From contig JANJXV010000013.1 of assembly GCA_024803745.1 (NCBI GenBank), positions 29,740,001-29,804,000 on the forward strand: 64,000 nt of DNA, given 5' to 3'. Below the pieces are notes generated by a model, which was given only the letters and a program-made list of their open reading frames with translations, had not been told where the DNA came from and searched no databases. Position numbers and translations under genes: made by a program. This document shows, in pieces, positions 36,065-48,375 of the stretch. This DNA is from Megascapheus bottae (lineage: Eukaryota; Chordata; Mammalia; Rodentia; Geomyidae). Positions within the stretch are counted from its first letter, which is position 1. The number at the start of each line of letters is the position of its first letter.

Positions 36065-36307
36065 TTAATCTTTTTGACTGTGAGAAAGTCGTGCAAATTT
36101 CCTGAGCTCTTATTTTATGTTTATGCACTGAAGGCAAATATCAGGTTCCAAAAAATAGTCAAAAATACTAAATAAATGTCTGCTTTGAAAAGCCATAAAT
36201 CATATTAAAATATTGAATTTTACTTAGATAATGACTCATTTGTCCTGGGAAAATTATTAGCAAATAATTCTCAATTTTCACTCTTTTGAAATGCTCTATA
36301 TAGAAGT

Positions 36308-36545
36308 AAGAATGGCTAATGGACACATGAAGAAATGTTCAATATCTCTGACTATAAAAGAAAATGTAAATCAAAACAACACTGAGATTATTATACCTTA
36401 CCCTAATTAGAATGGCCATTATCAAGAAAACTACCAATAACAGATGCAGACAAGATGTGGCCAAAAGGTCTGTTGGTACGACTGTAAACTTGTTCAACCA
36501 CTATGGAAAGCAATATGAAGGTTTCTCAAAACAATAATCATAGAC
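36308..36545 (+). mobile_element. Older LINE-1 ORF2 fragment, left half of a split copy
   Basis: L1 ORF2 sequence from tggctaatggacacatgaag to tatggaaagcaatatgaagg. It ends at a duplicated target (aataatcatagac, 36533-36545) and continues after 37538. Confidence 0.8.
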
Positions 36546-36806
36546 TTTTGAGGAACTGCATTACTATTCTCATAGTGGTTGAATGAGTTTGCACTCCCAC
36601 CAACAGTGTAGTAGTGATCTCTCCTGGCCACATCCCCTCCAGCATCTGTTGTTATTAGTTTTCTTGGTCCTGGCCATTCTAACTGCAGTGAAGTGAAATC
36701 TTAGAGCTGTTTTGATTTGCATTTCTTTTATGACCAGAGATGTTGAGCATTTCTTCATGTGTTTATAGGCCATTTTTGTTTCTTCTTCAGAGAAGACTCT
36801 CTTTAA
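36546..36806 (-). mobile_element. Inverted 5' segment of a twin-primed LINE-1
   Basis: This is L1 ORF2 sequence in antisense (cttttgaggaactgcattac to gaagactctctttaag). It directly abuts a sense segment that starts about 30 L1 bases further 3'. Inversion plus a small junction deletion is the hallmark of twin priming during L1 insertion. Confidence 0.85.
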
Positions 36807-37537
36807 GCAGTTCCACTACTTGGCATTTACCCAATCATCCAGAAAAAAGGACATATTAAATCCACTAGCACAACAATGTTCATTGCAGCACTATTCACCA
36901 TAGCAAAGATATGGAACCAACCTAGATGTCCCTCAGTTGATGAATGGATCAACAAGATGTGGTATTTATACACAATGGAATTCTATGCTGCTGTCAGAAA
37001 GAACCACATCATCCCATTTGTTAGGACATGGAAAGACTTAGAAAAACTCATATTAAGTGAAGTAAGCCACACTCAAAGGAACTTAGGCTCAATGGTTTCC
37101 CTCATTGTCATAATCAGTAGAAAACTTGGGCTCTCCTAGCAGAGATTTGCAATAGAGCAAAACCTGGATACATAAGGCCATACAGTATGATGCTAAATGA
37201 AAGGACCTCTAGAATATAGAAACAAAAGCCATATAATGAGTGATTGTTGTCTTTAATGTACTATGTTATCTCTCATCTCTTTTGCTGTCCCTTGGTTATC
37301 TCATATTGTTACAGTATCTCACTTTGTTACCTGATATATCACATATATTTGTATTGGGTTATTTGAAATTGGATAGGGAAGTGGGGAAAACAAGATGAGG
37401 GGTGGGTGTGGGGGGTAGGTAAATGGGGACCAAGACATGTGAAAGGGTATCAATGTATGTGAATTAGTACACCTTCTATCTGGCAAACCCTTCTATTAAT
37501 TACAATAAAAATATATGAAAAAAAGAATAAACATAGA
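36807..37537 (+). mobile_element. Direct 3' segment of the twin-primed LINE-1
   Basis: The ORF2 C-terminus (36876-37139, with AKIWNQPRCPSVDEWINKMW and LSEVSHTQRNLGS) continues into a full 3' UTR with polypurine tract near 37375-37425 and caataaaaatatatg at the end. The duplicated target (aataaacatagag, 37526-37538 region) follows the A-tail. Confidence 0.88.
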
Positions 37538-37810
37538 GCTTCTCTATGATCCAGCAATTCCAATCCTAAGCATTTTCCAATAGACCACAAAACAAACAAA
37601 CAAACAAACAAACAAAACACACTAGCGGTACTAGCGCAACTATGTTCGTACCAGCATTATTTACCATAGCCAAGATGTGGAAACAGATGCCCCTCAGTGA
37701 ATGAATGGATCAAGAATCTGTGATCTATACACAAAATGGAATTCTACTCCTCCATCAAGAAGAATGAATTACAGGTTTTCATGGGATCTGTCATTTGTGA
37801 TAACTAGAAA
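37538..37810 (+). mobile_element. Older LINE-1 ORF2 fragment, right half
   Basis: It resumes with gatccagcaattccaatcc and continues through tttaccatagccaagatgtgg and tggaattctactcctcc, the L1 ORF2 C-terminal region. A (CAAA)n expansion at about 37583-37616 lies inside it. Confidence 0.78.
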
Positions 37811-38219
37811 GTGCTTATAAATCTACAAGTAAATACATTACAAACAAGTTAGTAAATAACAAGTAAATATGTCTACAAGTAAACACATTGGATGGTAACA
37901 GACTAAAAAACACAGTGGGGCATGATTAATATGTCTTTAGACATTTACACAGTGAGATCGAAGGAAGTTATTCTTCAGAGAGTATTACAAAGGCTCAATA
38001 GCTATTTGTATTGATCATATTAGTAATATTTATTGAAATGAACTCCAAGGTATGGAATCAAGAGGGTTTCTTGTTGCTATTTTTTTATTTACCTATTATC
38101 TTGTCTGTTACCTTATCTGAATTTGGGAGGATGAGGGGAAGTACAGAGGGTGAAGAGATGCAACACTGATTATCACAAGAAAAACTTTTAAAATTTCAAT
38201 GCACAGAAATATTCATTTC

Positions 38220-38223
<4 letters not shown>

Positions 38224-38258
<35 letters not shown>
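38224..38258 (+). repeat. (GT)n microsatellite
   Basis: About 17 GT units, lying at the tail side of the adjacent antisense SINE. Confidence 0.95.
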
Positions 38259-38402
38259 CTCACTCATGACAAACCAACACTTTGCAATTTGGGCCACAAC
38301 TCCTCACCTCCTTCTTTTAGCTGGGTAATTGGGTATAAGAGTGTGCCATATTTGTCTGCTTGCACTGGCTTCAGTGATCCTCAGCCTCATGAATAGCTAG
38401 TA
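38259..38402 (-). repeat. 7SL-Geo SINE, diverged and shortened
   Basis: Antisense pieces of Geo (gggccacaactcctcacc), linker (gggtaattgggtataagag) and 7SL-like part (cctcagcctcatgaatagctag) are in the expected order. Confidence 0.65.
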
Positions 38403-38789
38403 ATGGAGTCCTAAGCCATTTGCTTTTCATAGCATTTATGAACTTATTTTATATTGTCACAGTTGCATCAGTTGCATTCCCACCTGAAACCTTGTTTGAT
38501 TCATGATTGGTAGGTACAATGAACGAAGAGCTTTTCATTCATTATTAGCCAAATTAATAAATTAATAGCTGGATTAATAGACTAATGTATTAGTCATTCT
38601 ACGCAATATTTGTTTAGAAATAATTTTTCAATTTTTATGAATTAAATTTATCTAAGAGGTTATATATAACTGGAAACATTATGATATATGCCCCAATAAA
38701 GCAATAGAACTAGTAATTTTAAAAGAGTAGATGACTTCTTGTCATGTTTAATTTGTTAGTAATCAACACACTAAATAGAATATAGATCA

Positions 38790-38990
38790 ATTTCATTAGC
38801 TCCCCCCAAATTCTCTTCTACTCAATTCCATTCAATAAACATTCTCCATTAGCAACCACCATTCTGATTTTTATTACCACAGAATAGCTTTGCCTTTTAC
38901 TGAACTTCATGAAAAATGGATAAATGGCACATAATTTTTATGTCCGACATTTTTTGTGTTTAATATTTGCTTTGAAGTTTGAAGCACTTT
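38790..38990 (-). mobile_element. Old L1M-like antisense fragment
   Basis: The stretch ttagcaaccaccattctgat and neighbouring sequence resembles a well-known antisense segment of old L1 ORF2/3' regions. No coding potential. Confidence 0.4.
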
Positions 38991-39212
38991 CATCTAATTG
39001 TGATTTTTTTTTTATTCTAGGAGAAAATACTGAAAATTTGTATGATTATCAGCCTGGCAGATGCTTGACTTTATAGCGATTTGGGGGCTTGTATGAACAG
39101 TCTCTATACATTTTTTCACACAAATCATTCTGTGAAATACAATTATAACCTTTGAGTAAATAACTAGATCACAGCCAATCTTATTTATTATTTTTAGCTC
39201 TATTTTGTTTTC

Positions 39213-39296
39213 TTTTGGCAGTCGTAGGGATAGAATGCTCAGCCTCAAACTTGCAATGTAGGCACTGTTTACATTGAGCCATGCTTTCAACCCGTT
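39213..39296 (-). repeat. Old ID-like SINE
   Basis: Antisense tRNA-like order: ggcagtcgtagggatagaatg (B-box side), then acattgagccatgctttc (A-box side). Confidence 0.5.
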
Positions 39297-41439
39297 TTGT
39301 CCACTGATGATGTTTGAGATTGGTAGTCCCACTTTATGTCTGGGTCAGCCTTGGCTGCAATCCTCCTTCCTGAGATTTTTCACATTGTCAGACAAGCATT
39401 TATATATCCAGCGATTGTGCTTTCCCTGTATCTCATTATGCCCAGTCATTCATTGAACTGGTATCCCGCAAAAATTTATTCCTTTGGCTGTTCTTGAAGA
39501 ATGATCAACGCCAATCATCATTTCCCAAGGACCTTTGAGACTTGAGACATTTTCTTGGCTTCTTATGCATGTTTTTGAAAAGTGGTATATATAATTTTAC
39601 AGAAATCTTAATTTTTATGAAACTATTTTATAATCTAAACAAAATATGTATGAATACAAGCTGTACAACATTTCCAGCCATATTGAGTGCTGGTAGACAT
39701 TTATTTTAGCCCTTTCTGTACATTTCCTCTCCTGGCAGTGTCTCTCATAATTGGCTTATTTTTCATTTCTCAGATGGCTAGTTGATAATTTACGTATCTT
39801 CTGTAGATATTCTATTGTCATCTTTGAAAAGTGCATTTTTAGGTTTTATGCCAAGCTTTTCTTTAATTGTCTTTTGATGTTCATTACCTAGTCAGGTGTC
39901 GGTTATGAAAACAAGGTTGAAACTACTTTTCCCCAATATGTTTGATATAGTCTTATATTCTCAATGGCTTCTTCAAAAATAAAAGTTACATTATTGATAG
40001 TCATTAGTGCCTTTTTCTTATGTTAAACTTTAATGCCCTCTCTAAGGAATACTTGCCTTATTATACTGGGACTTATTAAGTCCTAGAATTTTTTTTTGCC
40101 ATATGCTTGCTTCTTTTATGTCTTTGTGTATGTCATTGCTTACTTCCCACACACATAATACCATACTCACATATTCACCTTTAGAACTAATAATTTTTAT
40201 TACTTAAATGTGCTTTATAAATTGCATTTAATTTTCTTGATATTTTGTGATAGACATAAAATATTGACAAATTTTCGACTAAAATACAAACACAAAATTT
40301 TTGCAAAAAACTCCCACTTGGAGATAATGTCTTAAATTTTGTAACACTTTCATGAGAATTTTTCATTTTATGCTGTAATACCAAACAGCCAATAAATTTA
40401 CTTAAATCTTGCAATTGTGTTTTTCTCTATTACCATAATAAGACAATTATAAAATGTGGCCAAACAGAATGAACGTTCTTCCAGTTTTATGGAAGTATAT
40501 TACTATTAAGTTCCAATGTCACATGATAATGTTTTCAATATTTTTCATAACATATTTGTAACATTTAATGTTTGGTATACTTCATCAGTACAATTATCCA
40601 GAATTTTTCTCTTCAGATTATTAATTAATTAAATTTGGAATTATTTGTATTTTCTAATTTTTCTTTGGTGTCTTTTGATTTTCTATTTTACCATTTTCTA
40701 TATTTTACCATTATGTTTTTATTGCTATGTTCTATATGTTATTACTATTTTCTATATTACTTATTAAATTCGAGTAATATGCCTATGTTATCACTTAATA
40801 TCTTCAGATATATTGATTCTATTTCTATTTTTGTTCATATTATTAGTAGAATGTAATTCAGTTGTCTTATACTTAAAATTGTCAAAGATTATTCAAACCC
40901 CAGTGCTATCAAAAATTGCTAGAATTATAACAATATCATTAATTTTTTTAAGTGTAAATTTTGGCCCCATTCATTTTATTTGTTTTCCATTATTTTTATA
41001 TAATCAATTTTGATATTGTTTGCAAGATTTCATTCTATTTTATTTTCTTCTTTTATAGAAATGTGCATAAAGATTTATTTCATTTTTTATTGCAAACATT
41101 GTCACACATTTATTGACATTTTGTATTATCTAATAAGGTATTTTTGATTTCTCTGTAATTTCCTTTTTGCTCCCCTGGTTAGTTAATTTAAACAGAAACA
41201 GTGATTTTTTTTTAAAAAAAATAAATGTTTAATTTATTTTTAATTTAATTTAATTTGTAATTTAATATATGTGGAAACTGATGTTTTTAAATTTTTTTAA
41301 TTTTTAATTTAATTTTTTTGAGGTCAGAGAATGTAATCTTCAGTTACTATATCTTAAAATGCATACATTTATAATGGTAATAATAAACTATACTTTATCT
41401 ATCATGGCTCATGCTGGATATACATTCAAAAAAATGTTC

Positions 41440-41693
41440 AATTACCTGGGCACTATTCACTCACACTTATCATCCTAGCTTCTCATGAGGATGAATCTTG
41501 AGCAATGTAGGTTCAAAGCCAGTGAAAGAAGAGAAGATTTAACACTATGTGTTCAGTTTTCAGAAAAGCAAAAACAAAACAAAAACCTGAAACCTTGGCA
41601 AAAGGCATGATTCAAGTGGCACAGTACCAGCAGAGTGAGAGCACAGAATGAAGCCCTGACTTCAAGCTTTGAGGTCCACAAAACATTAAAAAA
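41440..41693 (+). repeat. 7SL-Geo dimeric SINE inside old L1
   Basis: The 7SL-like left part (actcacacttatcatcctagc, ggttcaaagccagtg), a CAAAA-rich middle, and a Geo-like right part (gattcaagtggcacagtacc) ending caagctttgaggtcc. Similar aaaaaaatgt sequence lies on both sides, consistent with a target-site duplication. Confidence 0.7.
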
Positions 41694-41903
41694 AAATGTA
41701 TTTTCTGGATTTGATGTAAGGTATATATTACATCTTAACTAGGTGTAGTTAATTGATCATCTACTTAGAATATTCTCTATCCTAAATTATACTTGTATGC
41801 TTTATTTTCTGTTAGAATAATTCATTGGAATCTTTATCTATAAATGTTTGTTTTATTTTCCACTGTATGAGAGCAAGGTTTTCTTTTTAACTTTGGTTTT
41901 TGT

Positions 41904-41926
41904 GTATATATATATATATATATGTT
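41904..41926 (+). repeat. (TA)n microsatellite
   Basis: About 10 TA units. Confidence 0.9.
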
Positions 41927-42880
41927 TATCTGTCTATATATAATTGAGAATAGATTTCCAAGACTATATTATTTGGTTTCCAATTTACCTGACTGCTGTA
42001 TACTAGTTGCACCTATTCTAATCATATAATAAAAATGTCAGTACATATCATTTTTTTTAAAGAAAATAAGGTTTCCTTTAAATAGAACACACACATAAGT
42101 GTTGGATGCTCTTCATTCTGTTTAATACATTTTAAATTGTATTATTTACTTTCAGCATAAAACATTAGCTATCATATTTGCTCTTAATTAGTTATTTCAG
42201 GATTCATTCACTGGGAAATGACTTTATTTTGCCTTATTTTTGGAGGATATTTTGATTACCAAATTTCCATTTTAAAGATGTTTTGTTTTCTTCAGCATTA
42301 CAATATTTTTAAATAATGCTACTGTCATGAGTCCTGGGGATGTCCTCTCTTGGAAAACCATATTTACAGTATTAAAAAAAACTATTTGGATTAATCCTGC
42401 TTTAAGTTTTGTGGAAATATTCTAAGATTAAGCTTATATTTTTGCAAATATCTCTGGTATTCTGTCAATTTTTAAAATATATAATTGTATACCCTAATTT
42501 TTCTTTGTTCCGAGAATATCAAACTTGGTTTGCTACTCAAATGTTATGATGCATGAGTTCATTAAATTACTGTCTGCATACCTACTTGTTTCCTTTTTAT
42601 TTCATTGAGGCCTGTCTTTAAAGAATCCCGAATTTAGTAACTATTTTATATTTAAGCTATATTTAAAATTTCATATTGTGTTTCTCATTTCCAAAGTTGC
42701 ATTCACATCTTTTTGGTGGTATTTAGTTTCTCAGAAGTTCTTGTATACTCATCTCACATTCTCTATTTTGTTGATATTAACTGCCCTTTTCTAATATGAC
42801 TGCATTTCATGCTCTCTTGTGTGTCTAATAATCTTACTGTGTGCCTAATATTGACTAGACATTCTGCAGAGATTCTTTAG

Positions 42881-44471
42881 CATGCATTCACTCTGGTGAA
42901 TATTGCAGAGGGTGTTTTTTTGTTTTTTTTTTTACTAACACACATGCATATACATACTCACACATATTCTGGAAAATACAAAAGTAGCAGAACTACATAG
43001 AAAGGCCTAAGGTATATTTTGCCATTTCCTTGTTCATTCATAAAATTTGATCAAGTTATTAATGGACTCAGTGAATATTCAGTTCTTTCATGCATGCTCA
43101 GTACAATTGTTCTCCTGGAGAAGACTGAGCTCTACAGTATATTCCCTGAGTTTGCTGATAGGGTAGCAAAATATTATACAAATTCTTTCTTCAAATGAGA
43201 AAACAATGTCCCAGAGTAACGGATACATGGTGTTGCTGGTGAAAATGAGGATACAAGGTTGTTCTGAGAAAAAAAAAATGTATAAGATGAGAAAGGTCCT
43301 CTAGTGTCTTCTCCTCACTGCAAAACTCAGTTGCAGAAATATTATTCATATGAACTACAAATTACATTTCAAGAATATGAGGAATTCTACAGGACAAAGA
43401 ATTTTACAAAGTTTTGCTTTTATTCTTATTGTCGCTTTAAAAAATTTTTTTTGTACAAAGAACTGAAATCTGTTTTATCTTTATAGTTCTCTTGGCTTCT
43501 TAAGGAAGAATTTGTTCTTTTTTTCAAGTAGATAATTGGCCTCATCTCCTTATTAATAATTTTAGTTAGGAGTAATAAAACAATGAGAATAAAAGCAAAT
43601 TTTCAATGAGCTATGTAATTTATTTTTCATTTCTTTTATTCTTCAGTTGCCTGGTTTATACATCTCTTTTGAAAACCAGTAATTGGCTTAGAAAGTACTT
43701 ACATGATTCATAATTTTATGTTCTGTTATCACCTTACTTACCACTTTAAAATAAATGAAAAATGTCTTCCTTCTCCTATTCTTTACATATTCACAGTGAG
43801 GTAAGGCACAGAAAAATATAATGTACAATATCATACATAAAATAACCAGAACAACATCTTACCTAGTATGTAGTAGTAAATGACCTACTACAAAGAGGTG
43901 GTAGCTTTTAGTAAGACTTAAATGATTTAGGTAGTTATTCAACTACCTAAGATGAGTGAAATCAAATGATGAATAAAAAAAGAATATATACTTCTGATGT
44001 CTGAGAGCATTAACAAGATATTTCTGTCCATAAATATATTTGCATCTAGGAACATCATGACAATGAAATAGATGTTAGAAAGTCCATTTGAAAATAGAAA
44101 CACACTCAGAAATCAAGGGATGCTGAATTTATGTATTACATAGACATATATACATATATGAATATATACACAATTTAAATGTATATTTATCCATAATTTA
44201 TCTGGTAGAGAGCTATGGTGGCTAGCCCAGTACACGGGACTCTACAAAGACGGGACAATATGCAGGATTAGACTGAGGCTGATATAAGAAAAGGAGGAGG
44301 TCTAGACAGAGGGGAAACAGAATGGTCTGGGGTGGTTGAATTGGACTTGGAGTAATTATCTTAAGGTATCAGTGAAGAACCTGGACATAAGTTTAGAGTG
44401 TCAAACAATATGTTACATAGAAACCAAAAACAAACAAATAGACAACAACAACAACAAAAAACCCAGAAAAT
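42881..44471. other. Intergenic stretch, no gene seen
   Basis: AT-rich, with T-runs near 42918-42933 and TATATACA units near 44140-44180. No exon or identifiable SINE. Confidence 0.45.
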
Positions 44472-44698
44472 GACCAGGTGCTGGTGTCTCATACCTGTAA
44501 ACTTAGATATTCAGGAGGCTGAAGTCTGAGGATCAAGGTTTAAATGCCAGCCTGGGTTGAAAAGTATGTGAGACTCATCTCCAATTAACTAGTGAAAAGT
44601 TGTAAGTAGATCTGTGGTTCAAATGATAGAGCACTAACCTTGAGAACAAAAGCTCAGGAACAGCATCCAGGTATTGAGTTCAATTCCCAGGATCTGAG
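44472..44698 (+). repeat. 7SL-Geo dimeric SINE
   Basis: The full order is visible: gctggtgtctcatacctgtaaac, ggaggctgaagtctgaggatc, gagactcatctccaattaac, then Geo (gatctgtggttcaaatgatagagc to gagttcaattcccagg). It is one of the clearest sense examples of the chimera. Confidence 0.88.
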
Positions 44699-45039
44699 AT
44701 GGGAGGGTGGGATGGGGCAGAAGAATGATGAACTAAATTTAGGATGTAAAACCTCTAGGAACAATCTGGATTTTAGTAAATGAAAATAGAAATTGCATTC
44801 AGAAATGAGAAGGAAAAAAAATCTCTTGAGTAAAGAATAAATACCAGGGCAATTATGTTGGAGAAGCAATGAACTTTTCAGAAAATAACAATTGGACAAG
44901 TTGATACCCTAATGATGTAATGAAACTGAATCTCTTCACTCCTAAACATACAAAAGTTGACTGAATAGACTGGAAGGATTGACCCCAGTCTCACTAACAC
45001 TATTAACTGTTCTTTCACTGAGATACAATAGATATCCTA

Positions 45040-45168
45040 TCTAGTTTTAAGTTTTATTTTGAAACCAAATGTTTTTGTTTCAAGGCTTGCCTATAGCTTG
45101 AAATACTTGTTTCCATTTCCTAAATAAATGGCATTACAGGCATGTATCACCATATCAGACTAGACTTA
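45040..45168 (-). repeat. Old B1-like SINE
   Basis: Antisense order caaggcttgcctatagcttg, then ttcctaaataaatggcattacaggcatg. Diverged. Confidence 0.55.
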
Positions 45169-45467
45169 TCTTTAAGAGCTAGAATTTAAGAGCATTTTAG
45201 ACATAAATATTTTTCTGTGGTAAGTGAGACAAAGTGACAGGAAAAAAACACAAAAAGCTAAAGAAAAAATAGGATAGAAAGAGGAGTGGCAGGTGAAAAG
45301 TAAAGGATGCAGCATTAATTTGAGGGTGTGATAAAATATCTTTCATAAATGTATAATGGTAATTTTGTACCTTTGGGAGAATACTTTAAAATGCATTATT
45401 TACTTTAAAATGATGATGTATGGTACTTCAATTACATCTCACTAAATTCATTCAGCAAAAGCTGTAT

Positions 45468-45594
<127 letters not shown>

Positions 45595-45820
45595 GTGGGT
45601 CATGGGACTTGAACTTAGCCTGGGCATTATCCCTGAGCTCTTCAGCTCAAGGCTACTGCCCTACCCTTGAGCCAAACCCCACTTCCTGTTTTCTAGAGGT
45701 TAATTGGAGATAAGAGTCTCAGGTCCTTTTGTGCCCAGGTTGGCCTTGAACCTTTTTCCTCAAATCTCAGCCTCCTGAGTAGCTAAGATTACAGGTGTGA
45801 GCCTCTGCACCTGGCAAAGC
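45595..45820 (-). repeat. 7SL-Geo dimeric SINE
   Basis: Antisense Geo (gggtcatgggacttgaacttag), linker (ggttaattggagataagagtctc), and 7SL-like part (cagcctcctgagtagctaagattacagg). Flanks caaaagctg (before the CTTT tract) and caaagctgc (after 45815) look like a target-site duplication that includes the tail expansion. Confidence 0.88.
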
Positions 45821-47006
45821 TGCTTCTGTTTCTTTCAGCCTGGATATTAATGGAGATTTTGTAGCTGCCTATACTTTCCAGATGTTTTTCTCAGCCCTGT
45901 GTGTAGAAAATGCAAACATTTGAAGAGTCTAATGTTGAGACACAGCAAAAGACAAAGGCTCTCCTCTAAGTTCATGTGCTTTATGAACTATTGCCTCTTT
46001 ACTGTCCTCTGAAGCTAGACAATCAAATTTAGATGTAATGTATCTGCTCCAGGATACATAATTATCTATCACTTCTCCATATGTTCCTCAAAAAATCCTT
46101 GAAACCAACATGGATGTCAGTCTCATCATACTATACAAGTGAGGAAAGGCAAGCATTGCCAAAATGGAATTGGATTTTCTCAACCAATCACTAAGTTTGC
46201 TAAGTTCTAGGATAGCCCCAAAGTTGCCATGAATCATGGAATCATGGAGACACAATCCTACAGTTCCCAAGAAGAAAAAGAGCTCTGCCAAGAGGTGTAT
46301 CTGCAGGAGTCTCTAGTCTCACTTAAGATCAACTTCCAAGAGATGTTTCCCTGGTGCTCTCATGTCCTGTTTCTTTTTTTTTTTTTATGGTTTGCTTGAG
46401 GTAAATTTACAAAGCTCAGCAATCCACTGTGTTCATTTTTTTCTTATAAAAATATTTTATCTTAAGAAAGCATATATTTGAAAGTAATGGAGGTATAATC
46501 TGAATGTAATCTCTACCCTATAAATTATGGAGTGATGTTGAAAGTGTAACTGAAAAGAAGAAAATAGTAAAAATAACTGCCAATATAGGTTTTCATGTTT
46601 CTGAACTAAAAATATTAAAAGTAAAAATTGTTATGTAAACAGAAATGTATTCTGAAATAAAACTGTTTTTCATAATATACACCTTACTTATTTTATTTCA
46701 TTTCATTTTATAACCAAGCAGTTGCATTTCTTCATTGAATATGCAGCTCAAATCACCACCTTTGAAAATTAGTAGGTAATTAGGTGTTAGAAAACTCTGG
46801 CAGTTATAAACCAAAATACTGTTTTGTTTTGTTTTTCCTTGAAGTCACAGTTCTGGGCTAGTATGGCGTCATTTTTCTTTGTAAATGGCATGTCCTCTAC
46901 AAGTGAGTTGATTTGTATATATCTAATTATGTCTGTTGTGTACCTCACTCTTGCCTAAAGGTCTGACATTCATTCACTGCTGACATTATTAGCAATTGCT
47001 TTTAAT
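45821..47006. other. Intergenic stretch, apparently unique
   Basis: No gene recognised. A T-run lies near 46374-46386; otherwise no repeat signature. Confidence 0.5.
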
Positions 47007-47231
47007 TCACCGGGATTTTTTTTTTTTTTTTGCCAGTCCTGGGCTTGAGCTCAGGGCCTGAGCACTGTCCTTGGACTTTCTCAAGGCTAGAGCTCTACCA
47101 CTTGAGCCTCAGCACCACTTCCTGCTTTTTCCTGTATATGTGGTATCAAAGAATCGAACCCAGGTCTTCGTGAATGCTAGGCAAGCACTCCACCACTAGG
47201 CCAAACTCCCGGCCCCCTCACCGGGATTTTT
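47007..47231 (-). repeat. Young IDL-Geo SINE with perfect 14-bp TSD
   Basis: Antisense dimer at 47031-47217 with T-run at 47021-47030. Direct repeats tcaccgggattttt lie at 47007-47020 and 47218-47231. It lies about 1.9 kb upstream of the LUZP2 start codon. Confidence 0.95.
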
Positions 47232-47760
47232 AAAGCATTTTTTTTGTAAGAAGGCCTTAACTTTAACCACATTAAGTACAAAAATAAAATAAAAGTGTAC
47301 TCAGAAAATTCTGTGCATTTTCTTCCTCTTAAAATCAAGCTTAATAACAAATGCATTATTTCCTTCCTAGTCATAACTGTGAAAATGGGGCCAAAGGGGA
47401 CATTTATGTAAACTCTAAGGGGCTTGCTTCTTGGGGAAAAGTGGACTATGTACTGATTTTTCTGAGTCGGAATTTCTGAACAGCTGCTGGCTTTTCCTCT
47501 CTTGGTCTTTGATGCATCTCTCCCTTTACAATAAACCAATTTTCTGTCAAACTCGGACAGGTAAGTGATCCAGGTGTGATATTCAAGGCAGTAATGAGGC
47601 TTTCTTAGAACTTAGGAAAGTTAGTTTGAGTAAGAAAATTCAATTCGATTTTGTCAACCCCCAAATCAATGCTATGAGGGAATATATGAATAAGCTATGG
47701 AAGATTCGACAGGTAATATAAAATTATTTATCATGAAAATTATATCAGAAAGTGAGTGCT
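47232..47760 (+). other. Unique stretch with a consensus-like splice donor at 47561
   Basis: The sequence shows no repeat signature and has moderately even composition. It contains ACAG/GTAAGTG at 47557-47567, a strong donor match on the LUZP2 strand. It could hold an upstream non-coding exon or regulatory DNA; nothing proves this. Confidence 0.25.
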
Positions 47761-47765
47761 CACCT

Positions 47766-47814
47766 GCACACACACACGCACGCACACACACACACGCACA
47801 CACACAACACACGT
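47766..47814 (+). repeat. (CA)n microsatellite with CG interruptions
   Basis: About 45 bases of CA units with several CG replacements. Confidence 0.93.
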
Positions 47815-48107
47815 TGCAAAAGTCCTAGTGCTTGGATATCTGTATGAATAAAGCAGTCCGTGTTCTAGGTATTTTGCATTCAGAGTTGTGCTCTACCATT
47901 TCTCAGACTGAATATTCTAAGCCACACTTGCTATTTGGTGCCTGTTATAAAATATTTGGAAAATACAGAAAACACTGAGACACATATAATTCTCTGCTTC
48001 CTAATAGCACCGTTCTGAATTGATTCCTGTTAAGATTTTTGGGAGTGCTTGGATGGATTCTGATGACTGTCATATCAGGAAAATAACTCCTGTAGGTGAA
48101 TGAACTT

Positions 48108-48151
48108 GAACCACCAGCTCCAGCCCCAAAGCCACCAGCTCCAGCCCAAGC
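48108..48151 (+). repeat. Short tandem duplication, ccaccagctccagccc unit
   Basis: The unit ccaccagctccagccc occurs twice about 21 bases apart, just upstream of the (TC)n tract. It creates a Pro-Ala-rich open frame from an ATG at 48096. I recognise no gene or repeat family here. Confidence 0.6.
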
Positions 48152-48235
48152 CAAACAGCTAGTAGGAGCAGATCGCTTGGTATTAGAGGAAGAACTGCAA
48201 ATCTCTAAAACCCAGAAGCAGCAGATTTCTGAATG

Positions 48236-48375
<140 letters not shown>

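Larger units (their letters stand above)
40580..42880 (-). mobile_element. Probable old antisense L1 tract, interrupted by a SINE
   Basis: Very AT-rich sequence with several segments resembling antisense L1 ORF2, such as gaggtcagagaatgtaatc near 41321, aaaaatgtattttctgg near 41690, and tgtgtctaataatcttactg near 42821. Divergence is high, so the extent is approximate and some of it may be unrelated. Confidence 0.4.

Noticed and set aside
36876..37139. An 87-codon open frame on the + strand
   Set aside because: It is the L1 ORF2 C-terminus within the twin-primed L1, not a host gene. The same applies to 25799-25984 and the minus-strand frame at 36570-36773.
47177..47539. A 120-codon minus-strand frame upstream of LUZP2
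   Set aside because: It starts in unique DNA and ends in an antisense IDL-Geo SINE. There is no conserved motif, splice logic or start context to support it.
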